Source of the DNA: JAOUEA01 sp963821925
GTDB lineage: Bacteria; Actinomycetota; UBA4738; HRBIN12
Direction: 5' to 3'
Assembly: GCA_963821925.1 (NCBI GenBank)
Contig: CAWGFO010000002.1
Span: 614,448 to 678,447, forward strand
Length of the DNA: 64,000 bases
Position numbers and translations under genes: made by a program
Part shown: piece by piece, positions 37,262 to 46,028 of the stretch
Position numbering within the stretch: the stretch's first letter is position 1
How the letters are laid out: every line of letters starts with the position of its first letter
The notes under the pieces: generated by a model
Told to the model about the DNA's origin: nothing
The model's database searches: none
Seen by the model: only the letters and a program-made list of their open reading frames with translations

Positions 37262-37275
37262 TCGGGAATACCCGA
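37262..37275. promoter_or_regulatory. inverted repeat and candidate promoter before the cysteine-biosynthesis genes
   Basis: TCGGG (37262-37266) and CCCGA (37271-37275) are inverted around AATA, followed by a C-run and GGTAGCAT, whose TAGCAT is a fair -10 hexamer. The element starts 9 bases after the propeller stop and 73 bases before the JAMM gene. It could be a sulfur-responsive operator or a short terminator for the upstream gene; no regulator for it is seen nearby. Confidence 0.3.
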
Positions 37276-37348
37276 CCCCCCTGGTAGCATTTGCACCTGC
37301 AACAGCCGCGGGCGTCCGTGCGTGGCTGCGGCGACCCCGGATGGAGCG

Positions 37349-37747
37349 ATGAGCGAGCTGGACGGCGTCTTCTTCAAGGAGATCGTGGAGCAGGGTCTCC
37401 GCGAGTTCCCGAACGAGTGCTGCGGCGTCATCGCGGCCGCCGACGGCGTGCCGGTCAAGGTGTTCGCGATGACGAACGCCGACGCGAGCCCCGTGACCTA
37501 CCGGCTCGACGGCATGGAACAGCTCCGGGTCTTCGACGAGATCGACGAGCAGGGATGGGAGCTGTGGGCGATCTACCATTCCCACACGCACTCCGAGGCG
37601 TACCCGTCAGAGACCGACCGGCGGCTCGCCTTCTATCCCGACGCCCGCTACATCCTGCTATCCCTGGAGGACCGGGAGCAGCCCGTGATCCGCTCGTTCC
37701 ACATCACCGACGGCGAGGTCACCGAAGAGGAGCTGACGATCACATGA
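37349..37747 (+). CDS. JAMM/MPN+ metallopeptidase, Mec-like (CysO-cysteine hydrolase)
   Basis: A 132-residue zinc peptidase with the full JAMM+ motif: Glu in FPNECCGVI, then His77-x-His79 and Asp90 in HSHTHSEAYPSETD (H-x-H-x10-D). In mycobacteria the corresponding enzyme Mec cleaves cysteine from the ubiquitin-like carrier CysO. Here the next two genes encode a MoeB-like activator and a CysO-like carrier, and cysM follows a few kb later, so a Mec role is well supported by context. ATG 37349 is preferred over 37322, which would add nine residues without family similarity. It overlaps the activator start by four bases. Confidence 0.85.
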   Translation: MSELDGVFFKEIVEQGLREFPNECCGVIAAADGVPVKVFAMTNADASPVTYRLDGMEQLRVFDEIDEQGWELWAIYHSHTHSEAYPSETDRRLAFYPDARYILLSLEDREQPVIRSFHITDGEVTEEELTIT

Positions 37748-38562
37748 GCTTGGGATTCACCGAGGACCAGGTCCAGCGGTACTCGCGGCACATCATCCTG
37801 CCGAACATCGGCGGCGCCGGGCAGCGCAAGCTCCTCGACTCGAAGGTGCTCGTGATCGGCGCCGGCGGGCTCGGCTCGCCGATCCTCCTGTACCTCGCGG
37901 CGGCCGGGATCGGCACGATCGGCATCGTGGACTTCGACAAGGTCGACACCTCGAACCTGCAGCGCCAGATCCTGCACACCGATGCCGACGTCGACCGTCC
38001 GAAGGTCGCGTCGGCGCTCGACCACCTGCGAGCGCTGAACCCGACGATCGAGCTCGTCGGCCACGACACCCTGCTCTCCTCCGACAACGTGATGGAGATC
38101 ATGGAGCCCTACGACGTCGTGATCGACGGCACCGACAACTTCCCGGTGCGGTACCTCGTGAACGACGCGACACAGTTCCTCGGCAAGCCGCTCGTGTACG
38201 GCTCGATCTACCAGTTCGAGGGGCAGGCCACCGTCTTCATGCCGGGCAAGGAGGCGCCGTGCTACCGGTGCCTGTTCCCCTCGCCGCCGCCGCCCGGCAC
38301 GGTGCCCAGCTGCGCCGAGGGGGGCGTGTTCGGCGTGCTGCCCGGCGTGATCGGCGCGATCCAGGCCACCGAGGCGATCAAGATCATCACCGGGGAGGGC
38401 GAGCCCCTGATCGGCCGGCTGCTCCTGTACGACGCCCTGCACATGGACTTCCAGGAAGTGAAGATCCGCTGGGACGCCGACTGTCCCGTGTGCGGCAAGG
38501 ACCCCTCGATCACCGAGCTGATCGACTACGAGCTGTTCTGCGGCGTGCCCGCCGCCCAGTGA
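37744..38562 (+). CDS. MoeB/ThiF/HesA-type E1-like adenylyltransferase lacking a rhodanese domain
   Basis: A 272-residue activating enzyme. The nucleotide motif is GAGGLGSPILLYLAAAGIG (about 39-57), and zinc ligands occur in CYRCLFP and CPVCG. The DNFPVRYLVND block and EGGVFGVLPGVIGA loop are typical of MoeB/ThiF enzymes that adenylate the C-terminal Gly of ubiquitin-like sulfur carriers. Mycobacterial MoeZ, which activates CysO, carries a C-terminal rhodanese domain that transfers the sulfur. Here the protein stops where that domain would start (DYELFCGVPAAQ). A separate sulfurtransferase must then do the job. It overlaps the JAMM gene by four bases. Confidence 0.88.
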   Translation: MSLGFTEDQVQRYSRHIILPNIGGAGQRKLLDSKVLVIGAGGLGSPILLYLAAAGIGTIGIVDFDKVDTSNLQRQILHTDADVDRPKVASALDHLRALNPTIELVGHDTLLSSDNVMEIMEPYDVVIDGTDNFPVRYLVNDATQFLGKPLVYGSIYQFEGQATVFMPGKEAPCYRCLFPSPPPPGTVPSCAEGGVFGVLPGVIGAIQATEAIKIITGEGEPLIGRLLLYDALHMDFQEVKIRWDADCPVCGKDPSITELIDYELFCGVPAAQ

Positions 38563-38585
38563 CCCACCGATAGGAGAGACCTGCG

Positions 38586-38859
38586 ATGTCCGTGACCGTG
38601 AAGCTCCCGACGATCCTCCGCAAGCACGCCGGCAACGAGCCGAGGGTCGGCGCCGACGGCGCCACCCTCCGCGACGTGCTGGTCGATCTCGAGGGTCACT
38701 ACCCTGGCATCACGAAGAACGTCCTGGCCGAGGACGGCGGGCCTCCATCGCTTCATCAACGTCTACGTGAACGACGAGGACGTGCGCTACCTGGGCTCGC
38801 TCGAGACCGAGGTCAAGGACGGCGATACCGTGAGCATCCTCCCCGCGGTCGCCGGCGGC
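38586..38859 (+). pseudogene. cysO: CysO/MoaD/ThiS-family sulfur carrier, frameshifted
   Basis: The first 51 codons read VTVKLPTILRKHAG...NVLAEDGG, then the frame must change by +1 at GGG 38739-38741. In the new frame the family core follows at once: LHRFINVYVNDEDVRYLGS and GDTVSILPAVAGG, ending at 38859 with the Gly-Gly that carries the thiocarboxylate. One extra G in that run explains the break. After Gly-Gly there is TGC, not a stop, and the frame stays open to 39063. A lost base in TGA could explain it, or the JAMM enzyme could trim a tail. The carrier delivers sulfide to O-phosphoserine for CysM. Confidence 0.75.
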
Positions 38860-38905
38860 TGCCGACCTCGGTCTCGGCCGGCAACCACGCGAAGGGGATG
38901 TGAAC

Positions 38906-38926
38906 GCGGGGCGCTCGATGCCCCGC
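38906..38926. terminator. GC-rich hairpin after the sulfur-carrier gene
   Basis: GCGGGGC (38906-38912) and GCCCCGC (38920-38926) form a perfect 7-base stem around a 7-base loop, in the gap before the coiled-coil membrane gene. No T-run follows, as is common in high-GC genomes. It would end the JAMM-activator-carrier operon. Confidence 0.45.
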
Positions 38927-39017
38927 TCCTGCACGCGGAACGGCCGAAGGGCCGATTGACCGGTAGCGATACCTCGGACTACGGTCGTGACCTGGCAGAG
39001 CGTCGGAAGGCGTGCCC

Positions 39018-39833
39018 ATGCAGGCACCCCCGAAAGATCCGTCCACCGGCGAACGCGACCTGATCGTCATCCCGGAGGCACGCGCGCCTCTGCCCGGCTG
39101 GGTGGTGCTCGTGATCGCGGGAGCCGCGGCGATCGGGCTGGTCGTCGGAGCGGTCACGACGTACACGACCCTGCGGAACCACCTCGATGCCCGCGATGCC
39201 GCGATCGTCGCGGCCACCGACCGGGCGGTCGCCGCGGAAGCGGACGCCCACGAGGCGGCGGTGCAGATCGGGGTCCTGGAGTCGCGCGTGGCCGACCTGC
39301 GAACGGTGCTCGACCGGAGCCGTGCCCGCACGGTGGTCGTGGGTGCGAGCCGCGTCGAACTCCGTCGCCAGCTCGCCCGCGCACGGCGAGACCTCGACCG
39401 GGCGAGGGCCCAGATCGCCGCCACCGCCGAGACCCCTACCGGTGACGGCCGGTACATCGCGAAGATCGAAGCGGTGGGCTCGACGCAGGATCCGCCCGTG
39501 ATCGTGCTCGATCTCGGCCGGTGGTTCACGGGGCAGCGCGCGCGGCAGGCTGCGATCGCCGACGGCGCGCTCGACCCCGGCGACGTCCTGCCGCACGGCC
39601 GATACCTGCGCAACGCGAGGCCCGGCTGGCGCACCGTGCCGCTCGACCCGACCGCGCTCGTCACCGTCCGCGGCTGGCACCGCCGGGCCGGGGTCTCGCT
39701 GATCTCGGTCGAGGAGCTCCAGCAGGCGATGCGCTCGACGCGCTCGTGGGCCGAGCGGATCCGGCACGACCCCTTCTGGGTCACCGTCGAAGGCGGTCGC
39801 GTGACGGCGCTCCGCGAACAGCGGTACCCCTGA
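39018..39833 (+). CDS. single-TM protein with coiled-coil stalk, unknown function
   Basis: A 271-residue protein. One TM helix (about 29-50, VVLVIAGAAAIGLVVGAVTTY) is followed by a long helical Ala/Arg/Glu-rich stretch (about 55-135, with RDAAIVAATDRAVAAEADAHEAA-type heptads), likely a coiled coil. A C-terminal domain follows with VIVLDLGRWFTGQRA and TVPLDPTALVTVRGW. I recognise no family. ATG 39018 has GGAAGG upstream; a GTG at 39012 is an alternative. It sits as an insert within the mycobacterial-type cysteine block, together with the propeller gene downstream. Confidence 0.6.
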   Translation: MQAPPKDPSTGERDLIVIPEARAPLPGWVVLVIAGAAAIGLVVGAVTTYTTLRNHLDARDAAIVAATDRAVAAEADAHEAAVQIGVLESRVADLRTVLDRSRARTVVVGASRVELRRQLARARRDLDRARAQIAATAETPTGDGRYIAKIEAVGSTQDPPVIVLDLGRWFTGQRARQAAIADGALDPGDVLPHGRYLRNARPGWRTVPLDPTALVTVRGWHRRAGVSLISVEELQQAMRSTRSWAERIRHDPFWVTVEGGRVTALREQRYP

Positions 39834-39982
39834 TATCGGCGGCCCGGAGCCCACGCGCCGGAGGTCCTATACCCTCCGCGAAGGACCTAGGGTTTCGGGA
39901 CGTAGCATCCGAGGTGCTCGGGGGATAGGCTCGTCCGGCAACGTTCGGGCCCCCCCGATTTCCCGGATGGAAAGGACCCCCC

Positions 39983-42053
39983 ATGCGCAGGAACCTTCGA
40001 GCGAGCCTGAGGTTGGCCGCCGCCACCGTGGTGGCCGGCGCCCTGGTCACCACCTCGATGCTCCCCGCGGGCGCCGTGAACGTGGCCCACGGGTCGATCG
40101 CGAGCGAGACGCCCGCGAGCGGCACCCCCAACATCCAGGACGGGCGGGTGAACGCGCTGCTGGTGATGGGCAGCCGCGTGTTCGTCGGCGGCACGTTCAC
40201 CACCGTGCGCAACGCCGGCAGCAGCACCAACATCGCCCGGAACTACCTCTTCTCGTTCAACGCCGCGTCCGGGGTCGTCGACACGGCATTCACGCCGAAC
40301 CTCAACAGGGCCGTGGAGACCCTCGCTCCGGGCCCCGACGGCAACTCGATCTTCGTGGGCGGCAAGTTCACCACCACGAACAACGTGGGCACGCCCTACC
40401 GCCGGCTGGTGCGGCTGAACGCCTCGAACGGGTCGACGATCACCTCGTTCTCGCCGAACCCGAACGACCTGGTGCTCGACCTGAAGCTCCGCAACGGGCA
40501 GCTCTACGTGGGTGGTGAGTTCTCGCGGATCGGGGGCGCCACGCATTCGGGGATGGCGCGCCTGAACACGGAGAACGGCACCGCCGATCCGTCGTTCAAC
40601 GTCCAGTTCAGCGACCCGTACGTGCCTCCGACGTTCCCCGGCGCGCGACCCGTCGACGCCGGTCCTTCGGGTGTGGAAGTTCGACATCACGCCGGACAAC
40701 TCGAAGCTCGTCGCCACCGGCAACTTCCGTCAGGTGGACGGTGCGCCGCGCCAGCAGATCGCGATCCTCGACCTGAGCTCGAACCCGGTGGGCCTCACGT
40801 CCTGGAGCACGACCTTCTTCCGGCAGACCGACCCGGCCGTGGCCGACCAGACCTCGATCGCGGCCGCGTGGTGCATCCCGGCGTTCGCCCACTACATCCG
40901 CGGGATCGACATCTCGCCCGACGGCTCCTACTTCGCCGCGGTCACCACGGGCGCGAACTGGCTGCACCCGTCGTGCGACTCGATGAGCCGCTTCGACCTC
41001 GGTGACTACACGCCGAACCAGCAGCCCGAGTGGGTCACGCAGACCGGCGGGGACTCGTTCCACAGCGTGCTCGTCACCGGCGCCGCGATCTACGGCGGCG
41101 GCCACCAGCAGTACGTGAACAATCCCTACAACCCGAACCGCTGCGGGTTCTGCACCAACCCCTTCGCTGGTGGCGTCGCGCGGACCGGCTTCTCGGCCCA
41201 CGACCCCCGCAACGGGATGCCGTTCACGTGGAACCCGGTGCGCAACCCCCGTGGCAAGGGCGTGCTCGCGATGACGTCCACCGCGACGGGTTTCTACTTC
41301 GGGAGCGACACGAACAACATCCACGGCATGGTGCGTCAGAAGCTCGCCTTCATGCCGCTGGCCGGTGGCGTCACGCAGGCGCCGGAGAACCCGTACACCC
41401 TGCCGGGCAACTTCTACACGGTGGGGCAGATCGGATCGCCCGACGCGCTGCTCCGTCGTTCCTTCGACGGCTCGACGTTCGGCGCGGCGACCAGCCTGAG
41501 CACCGGATGGAACAACGTGCACGGGGCCTTCGCCCTGAACGGTCGGCTCTATACGGGCCAGTCGAACGGCACGCTCACGGTCCGCAGCTTCAATGGCGCC
41601 ACCGCGGGTAGCGTGAGCCCGCTCAACCTGTTCGGCTTGGAGAACGCCCCGGGGCCGCAGTTCACGATCCCGGGCACGAACGTCCCGATCCCCGGCCTGT
41701 CGACCACCCTGCCGCAGCTGACGGGCATGGCGATCGACAAGGGCTTCATCTACTACACGGTGCAGGGCGATCCTCGTCTCTACGCGAGGGCGTTCACCCA
41801 GCAGAGCCAGGTCCTGGGCGCGCCGCTCCTGGTGCCGAGCACCGGCGACGGGGTGAACTGGGGCCAGGTTCGGGGCATGACGATCGCGAGCGGGAAGATG
41901 TACTTCTCGCTCTCGGACGGCACGCTGAACGTCGTGAACTGGAACGGCGCGGCCTACGGTCAGGGACACCCGACCGGCAGCGTCTCCACGATCGGCGGAC
42001 CGAACGTCGACGGCACCGACTGGTCGTCGAACGCGTTCTTCGTCTACAGCTGA
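39983..42053 (+). pseudogene. secreted delta-60/beta-propeller protein, frameshifted
   Basis: A secreted protein of about 690 residues in two frames. Residues 1-35 form a signal peptide (RLAAATVVAGALVTTSMLPAGA). Part one (39983 to about 40650) has blade repeats such as GSRVFVGGTFTTV, GNSIFVGGKFTTT and NGQLYVGGEFSRIGG. Part two starts with VLRVWKFDITPDNSKLVATG in the other frame and runs to 42053 with no interruption (ISPDGSYFAAVTTGANW, LYTGQSNGTL). The join needs a +1 shift between about 40630 and 40665. No enzymatic motifs were seen. It may be an adhesin or cell-wall-associated scaffold. It lies between the CysO and CysM genes. Confidence 0.72.
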
Positions 42054-42103
42054 TCGGATCGACCGCTCGCGGGCCCATCGCCGCAGGCTGGGATAATCGC
42101 GGC

Positions 42104-43036
42104 GTGCGCTACGACGACATCCTGGACGCGATCGGCAACACGCCGCTCGTCGGCATGCACCGTATGTCGCCCAAGCCGGGCGTGCGCCTGTGGGCCAAGC
42201 TCGAGGGCACGAACCCGACCGGGTCCACGAAGGACCGGATCGCCAAGAAGATGATCGAGGTCGCCGAGGCCGACGGGTCGCTCACGCCCGACAAGACGAT
42301 CCTCGAGCCCACGTCGGGCAACACCGGGATCGCGCTCGCGATGGTGGCCGCGCGCAAGGGCTACCGGCTCACCGTCGTGATCCCCGACAACGCGAGCGAG
42401 GAGCGGATCGGGCTCCTGCGGCTCTTCGGCGCCGAGATCGTGTTCAGCGACGGCGACAAGGGCACGAACGGCTCGATCGAGGTGGCTCGCGCGCTCGCCG
42501 CCGACGACAAATACTTCATGCCGTTCCAGTACGGGAACCCGGCGAACCCCCTCGCGCACCAGGAGGGCACGGCGCAGGAGATCATCCGCGACCTCCCGGA
42601 GGTCACGCACTTCGTGGCCGGGATGGGCACGGGCGGCACGCTCACCGGGAACGGCCGCGGGCTGCACGCCCACAACCCCGAGATCAAGGTGATCGCGGCC
42701 GAGCCTGAGCTGGGGGACCTCGTCTACGGCCTGCGGTCGCTCGACGCCGGCTTCGTCCCGCCGATCTTCGACCCGGGGGAAGTGAACCGGAAGTTCCTCG
42801 TGGACTCGACCGCCTCGCTCCGCACGAACCGCGAGCTCACCTCGAGGGAGGGCATCTTCGCGGGCATCTCGAGCGGCGCCGTCGTCTACGTCGCGCAGCG
42901 GATCGCCCAGGAGATCGAGGAGGGCGACATCGTGTGCCTCCTGCCCGACGGCGGCTGGAAGTACCTGTCGACGGAGGCCTGGGCCGAGGACCTCGCCACC
43001 GCCGAGAAGGGCGTGGCCGGATCGCTGTGGTGGTGA
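42104..43036 (+). CDS. cysM: cysteine synthase CysM (O-phosphoserine sulfhydrylase type)
   Basis: A 310-residue fold-type II PLP enzyme. The PLP lysine is Lys43 in TGSTKDR, the phosphate loop is EPTSGNTGIA, and GMGTGGTLTGNGRGL binds the cofactor. The segment YGLRSLDAGFVPP keeps an Arg (Arg211) at the position of mycobacterial CysM Arg220, which favours O-phosphoserine over O-acetylserine, and the end (DGGWKYLSTEAW) matches. This supports a CysO-dependent route: CysO-thiocarboxylate plus O-phosphoserine gives CysO-Cys, later cleaved by the JAMM enzyme. GTG start at 42104. The murI gene follows after 7 bases. Confidence 0.92.
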   Translation: MRYDDILDAIGNTPLVGMHRMSPKPGVRLWAKLEGTNPTGSTKDRIAKKMIEVAEADGSLTPDKTILEPTSGNTGIALAMVAARKGYRLTVVIPDNASEERIGLLRLFGAEIVFSDGDKGTNGSIEVARALAADDKYFMPFQYGNPANPLAHQEGTAQEIIRDLPEVTHFVAGMGTGGTLTGNGRGLHAHNPEIKVIAAEPELGDLVYGLRSLDAGFVPPIFDPGEVNRKFLVDSTASLRTNRELTSREGIFAGISSGAVVYVAQRIAQEIEEGDIVCLLPDGGWKYLSTEAWAEDLATAEKGVAGSLWW

Positions 43037-43043
43037 CGCGCTG

Positions 43044-43871
43044 ATGGCCGACGCGCGGCCGATCGGGGTCTTCGACTCCGGGGTGGGCGGTCTCACCGTG
43101 GCCCGCGCGATCCTCGATCTGTTGCCCCACGAGCCGCTGATCTACGTCGGGGACACCGCACGCTCCCCGTACGGACCGAAGCCGGTCGACGACATCCGCC
43201 GCTACGCGATCGAGGTCGCCGACTACCTGATCCACCGCGACGTCAAGATGCTCGTCGTGGCGTGCAACTCCGTCGAGACGAACGCGATCGGCGACGTGGC
43301 CGATCGCGCAGGCACCCCGGTCGTGGGCGTGGTCGACCCCGGCACGCGCGCGGCCGTGCACGCGACGCGGAACGGGATCGTCGGGATGATCGGCACCGAG
43401 GCCACGGTCGCGAGCGGCGCCTACGACCGCGCGATGGCGATCGCGGGGCCTGGCGTGGTGCTGCACAGCCAGGCCTGTCCGCGCTTCGTGGAGCACGTGG
43501 AGCGCGGGGATACGACGAGCGACGAGTTGCGGGAGGCCGCGCGCGGGTATCTTGGGCGGCTAGTGAGTGAGGGGATCGACACGCTGATCCTCGGCTGCAC
43601 GCACTACCCGCTGCTGTCGGGGCTCCTCCAGATGGAGCTCGGCCCCGACGTGGTGCTGGTGTCGTCGGCCGAGGAGACGGCCAAGGACGTCTACGCGACG
43701 CTGGTGCGCCATGGGCTCCAGCGCGATGCGACGACCGCGCCGCAGCACGAGTTCCTCGCCACGGGCGACCCCGCCGCGTTCGAGCGCGTGGCGGGCGTCT
43801 TCCTCGGACCCGAGCTGACCGAGGTCGGTGCCGCGAAGGCGCACCCGGTGGGAGGTGGCGCGTGGAACTGA
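43044..43871 (+). CDS. murI: glutamate racemase MurI
   Basis: A 275-residue cofactor-independent racemase that makes D-glutamate for peptidoglycan. The two catalytic cysteines are Cys74 in VACNSV and Cys185 in LGCTHYPLL. The N-terminus (IGVFDSGVGGLTV) and YVGDTARSPYGPK are signature segments. It is followed by the MBL hydrolase gene, which overlaps by 10 bases, as in mycobacterial murI-Rv1339. Confidence 0.95.
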   Translation: MADARPIGVFDSGVGGLTVARAILDLLPHEPLIYVGDTARSPYGPKPVDDIRRYAIEVADYLIHRDVKMLVVACNSVETNAIGDVADRAGTPVVGVVDPGTRAAVHATRNGIVGMIGTEATVASGAYDRAMAIAGPGVVLHSQACPRFVEHVERGDTTSDELREAARGYLGRLVSEGIDTLILGCTHYPLLSGLLQMELGPDVVLVSSAEETAKDVYATLVRHGLQRDATTAPQHEFLATGDPAAFERVAGVFLGPELTEVGAAKAHPVGGGAWN

Positions 43872-44614
43872 CGGTGCTGGGAGCGTCGGGGACCTGGCCG
43901 GCCCCCGGCGGCGCGACGTGCGGCTACCTCGTGCGCCACGACGGCACCAACCTGTGGCTCGACGCGGGCACCGGCACCTTCGCCAAGCTCCAGGAGTACA
44001 TCACCGCCGGCGACATCGACGCGATCATCGTGAGCCACGGCCACCCCGACCACTTCGTCGACGTCGTGCCGGCCTTCTACGCGCGTCACTATGGCCGGCT
44101 CGGGGCTCCCGGGCTCCCCTTCTACTCGCCCGAGGGCTTCATGGAGCTCGCGAGCCTGCTCGTCAGCGAGGGCGGCCGCAACGTGATGGCCGAGGCGTTC
44201 GACTTCCGGACCTTGCGAGGCGGCGAGACCTTCGACGTCGGGCCGTTCCACATCGAGGCGTACGAGATGACGCACATCGGCGTGCGGGCGCTCGGATACC
44301 GGATCGAGGCGGGCGGGAGGATCCTGGCCTACACGGGCGACACGGGCCCGTGCGACGCGGCGGTCGACATCGCCCGCGATGCCGACCTCTACCTCGCCGA
44401 GGCCACCTACCAGGATGCCTCGAACCTGATGCCCTTCCACCTGAGCGCGACGCAGGCCGGCGAGGCCGCCAAGGCCGCCGGCGCGAAGCGGCTGATGCTC
44501 ACCCACATCACGCCCGACCTGGACGCCGAGGTCTCCCGTGCCGAGGCGAAGGCCGCGTTCGACGCACCGGTCGACATCGCCGTGCAGGACCTGACGGTCG
44601 AGGTGGGAGCGTGA
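43862..44614 (+). CDS. MBL-fold metallohydrolase, Rv1339-like (possible cyclic-nucleotide phosphodiesterase)
   Basis: A 250-residue metallo-beta-lactamase fold protein. The metal-binding motif is SHGHPDHF with the first His at residue 59; LAYTGDTGPC carries the bridging Asp and the late His occurs in LMLTHITPD. The mycobacterial gene in this position, Rv1339, has been reported as an atypical class II cAMP phosphodiesterase, so a cAMP role is possible here; the sequence alone cannot confirm it. The GTG start overlaps murI, and the stop overlaps the rph start (GTGA). Confidence 0.85.
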   Translation: MELTVLGASGTWPAPGGATCGYLVRHDGTNLWLDAGTGTFAKLQEYITAGDIDAIIVSHGHPDHFVDVVPAFYARHYGRLGAPGLPFYSPEGFMELASLLVSEGGRNVMAEAFDFRTLRGGETFDVGPFHIEAYEMTHIGVRALGYRIEAGGRILAYTGDTGPCDAAVDIARDADLYLAEATYQDASNLMPFHLSATQAGEAAKAAGAKRLMLTHITPDLDAEVSRAEAKAAFDAPVDIAVQDLTVEVGA

Positions 44615-45330
44615 CGCGCCCCGACGATCGCGCCGCCGACGAGCTTCGCCCCGTCACGTGGGAGCTCGGCTTCCAGGAGTGGGCGGCCGGCTCGGTGCTG
44701 TTCTCGATGGGGCGCACGCGCGTGCTCTGCGCGGCCAGCGTCAGCGAAGACGCGCCCCGATGGCTGAAGGGAACCGGAAAGGGGTGGGTGACCGGCGAGT
44801 ACTCGATGCTCCCCGCCGCCACGAACGAGCGGTCCCCCCGTGAGGTGAACAAGGGTCGGCCCGGCGGGCGCACCCAGGAGATCCAGCGCCTGATCGGCCG
44901 GTCGCTGCGGAGCGTCACCGACCTGTCACGGCTGGGTGAGCGCACGATCACGGTCGACTGCGACGTCCTGCAGGCCGACGCCGGCACGCGAACCGCATCG
45001 ATCACGGGCGGCTACGTCGCCCTCGCGATCGCGCTCCGCGGGCTCGCCCAGCAGGGACTGGTGCCCGACGACCTCCTCGTCGACTCGGTCGCTGCGGTCA
45101 GCGTGGGGATCGTCGACGAGGAGGCCCGTCTCGACCTCTGCTACGACGAGGATGCCGGCGCCGAGGTCGACTTCAACGTCGTGATGACGGGGTCGGGGGA
45201 CTTCGTGGAGGTGCAGGGGACCGCCGAGGGCACCCCGTTCAGCCGCGCCCAGCTCGACGCGCTGCTCGACCTGGCCCGCGACGGGATCGCCGACCTGACC
45301 GAGATCCAGCGCAAGGCTCTGGGCGCCTGA
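44611..45330 (+). CDS. rph: ribonuclease PH
   Basis: A 239-residue phosphorolytic 3'-5' exonuclease that trims tRNA 3' ends. Typical segments are GSVLFSMGRTRVLCAASV, WVTGEYSMLPAATNERS, RTQEIQRLIGRSLR (phosphate-binding Arg), TITVDCDVLQADAGTRTASITGG-type core and DLCYDEDAGAEVDFNVV with the metal-binding Asp. Length is normal. The GTG start overlaps the MBL gene by four bases; rdgB follows after 11 bases. The order murI-MBL-rph-rdgB is that of mycobacteria. Confidence 0.95.
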   Translation: MTRPDDRAADELRPVTWELGFQEWAAGSVLFSMGRTRVLCAASVSEDAPRWLKGTGKGWVTGEYSMLPAATNERSPREVNKGRPGGRTQEIQRLIGRSLRSVTDLSRLGERTITVDCDVLQADAGTRTASITGGYVALAIALRGLAQQGLVPDDLLVDSVAAVSVGIVDEEARLDLCYDEDAGAEVDFNVVMTGSGDFVEVQGTAEGTPFSRAQLDALLDLARDGIADLTEIQRKALGA

Positions 45331-45341
45331 GGCTCGGCGCG

Positions 45342-45947
45342 ATGGCCTTCCCGGACCGCGTCGCGATCGCGTCACGGAACGCGCATAAGCTCCGCGAGCT
45401 CGGGCGGATCTGCCGGGACTGGCCTGTCGAGTGGGTCACCGTGGAGACGCACGACCCCGCCGGCTTCCCCGACGTCGAAGAGACCGAGGACACCTACCTC
45501 GGGAACGCTCTCCTGAAGGCGCGCGCCGTCGCGCGGGCGCTCCGCGTGCCCGCGATCGCCGACGACTCCGGGATCGAGGTCGACGCGCTCGGCGGGAAGC
45601 CCGGGCCCCGGAGCGCCCGCTACGCGGGGGACGACGCCACCGACGAGCAGAACCTCGACGCCATGATGCAGGCGCTCCGCGGGATCCCCGCGGGCGGGCG
45701 CGTGGCGCGGTACCGCTGCGTGGCCGCGCTCGCGTATCCGGGCGGCGAGGTCGTCCACACGGAGGCGACGTGCGAGGGAACCCTCGTCACCAAGCGGCGG
45801 GGGGTGCGAGGCTTCGGGTACGACCCGATCTTCGTGCCGGCCGGATGGGACGAGACGATGGCCGAGCTCACGGACGAGCAGAAGGACCGGATCAGCCACC
45901 GGGGCCGGGCGTTCCGGGCCCTCGCGGCCACCCTGGCCGATACGTAG
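45342..45947 (+). CDS. rdgB: non-canonical purine NTP pyrophosphatase (RdgB/HAM1)
   Basis: A 201-residue RdgB/HAM1 enzyme that hydrolyses dITP and XTP to prevent their use in DNA. Recognised segments are IASRNAHKLREL (normally T-x-N-x-K), NALLKARAVAR, IADDSGIEVDALGGKPGPRSARYAG (catalytic Asp) and GFGYDPIFVPAG. It closes the block with rph. The start (ATG 45342) gives the expected short N-terminus. Confidence 0.94.
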   Translation: MAFPDRVAIASRNAHKLRELGRICRDWPVEWVTVETHDPAGFPDVEETEDTYLGNALLKARAVARALRVPAIADDSGIEVDALGGKPGPRSARYAGDDATDEQNLDAMMQALRGIPAGGRVARYRCVAALAYPGGEVVHTEATCEGTLVTKRRGVRGFGYDPIFVPAGWDETMAELTDEQKDRISHRGRAFRALAATLADT

Positions 45948-46028
45948 GTCGGCCCGGGCACGGGGCGACATGCGGGATACGTACGTACCTGACTCAAGGT
46001 AGCCACCCAGGGTGCCGACCTTTCCTCG

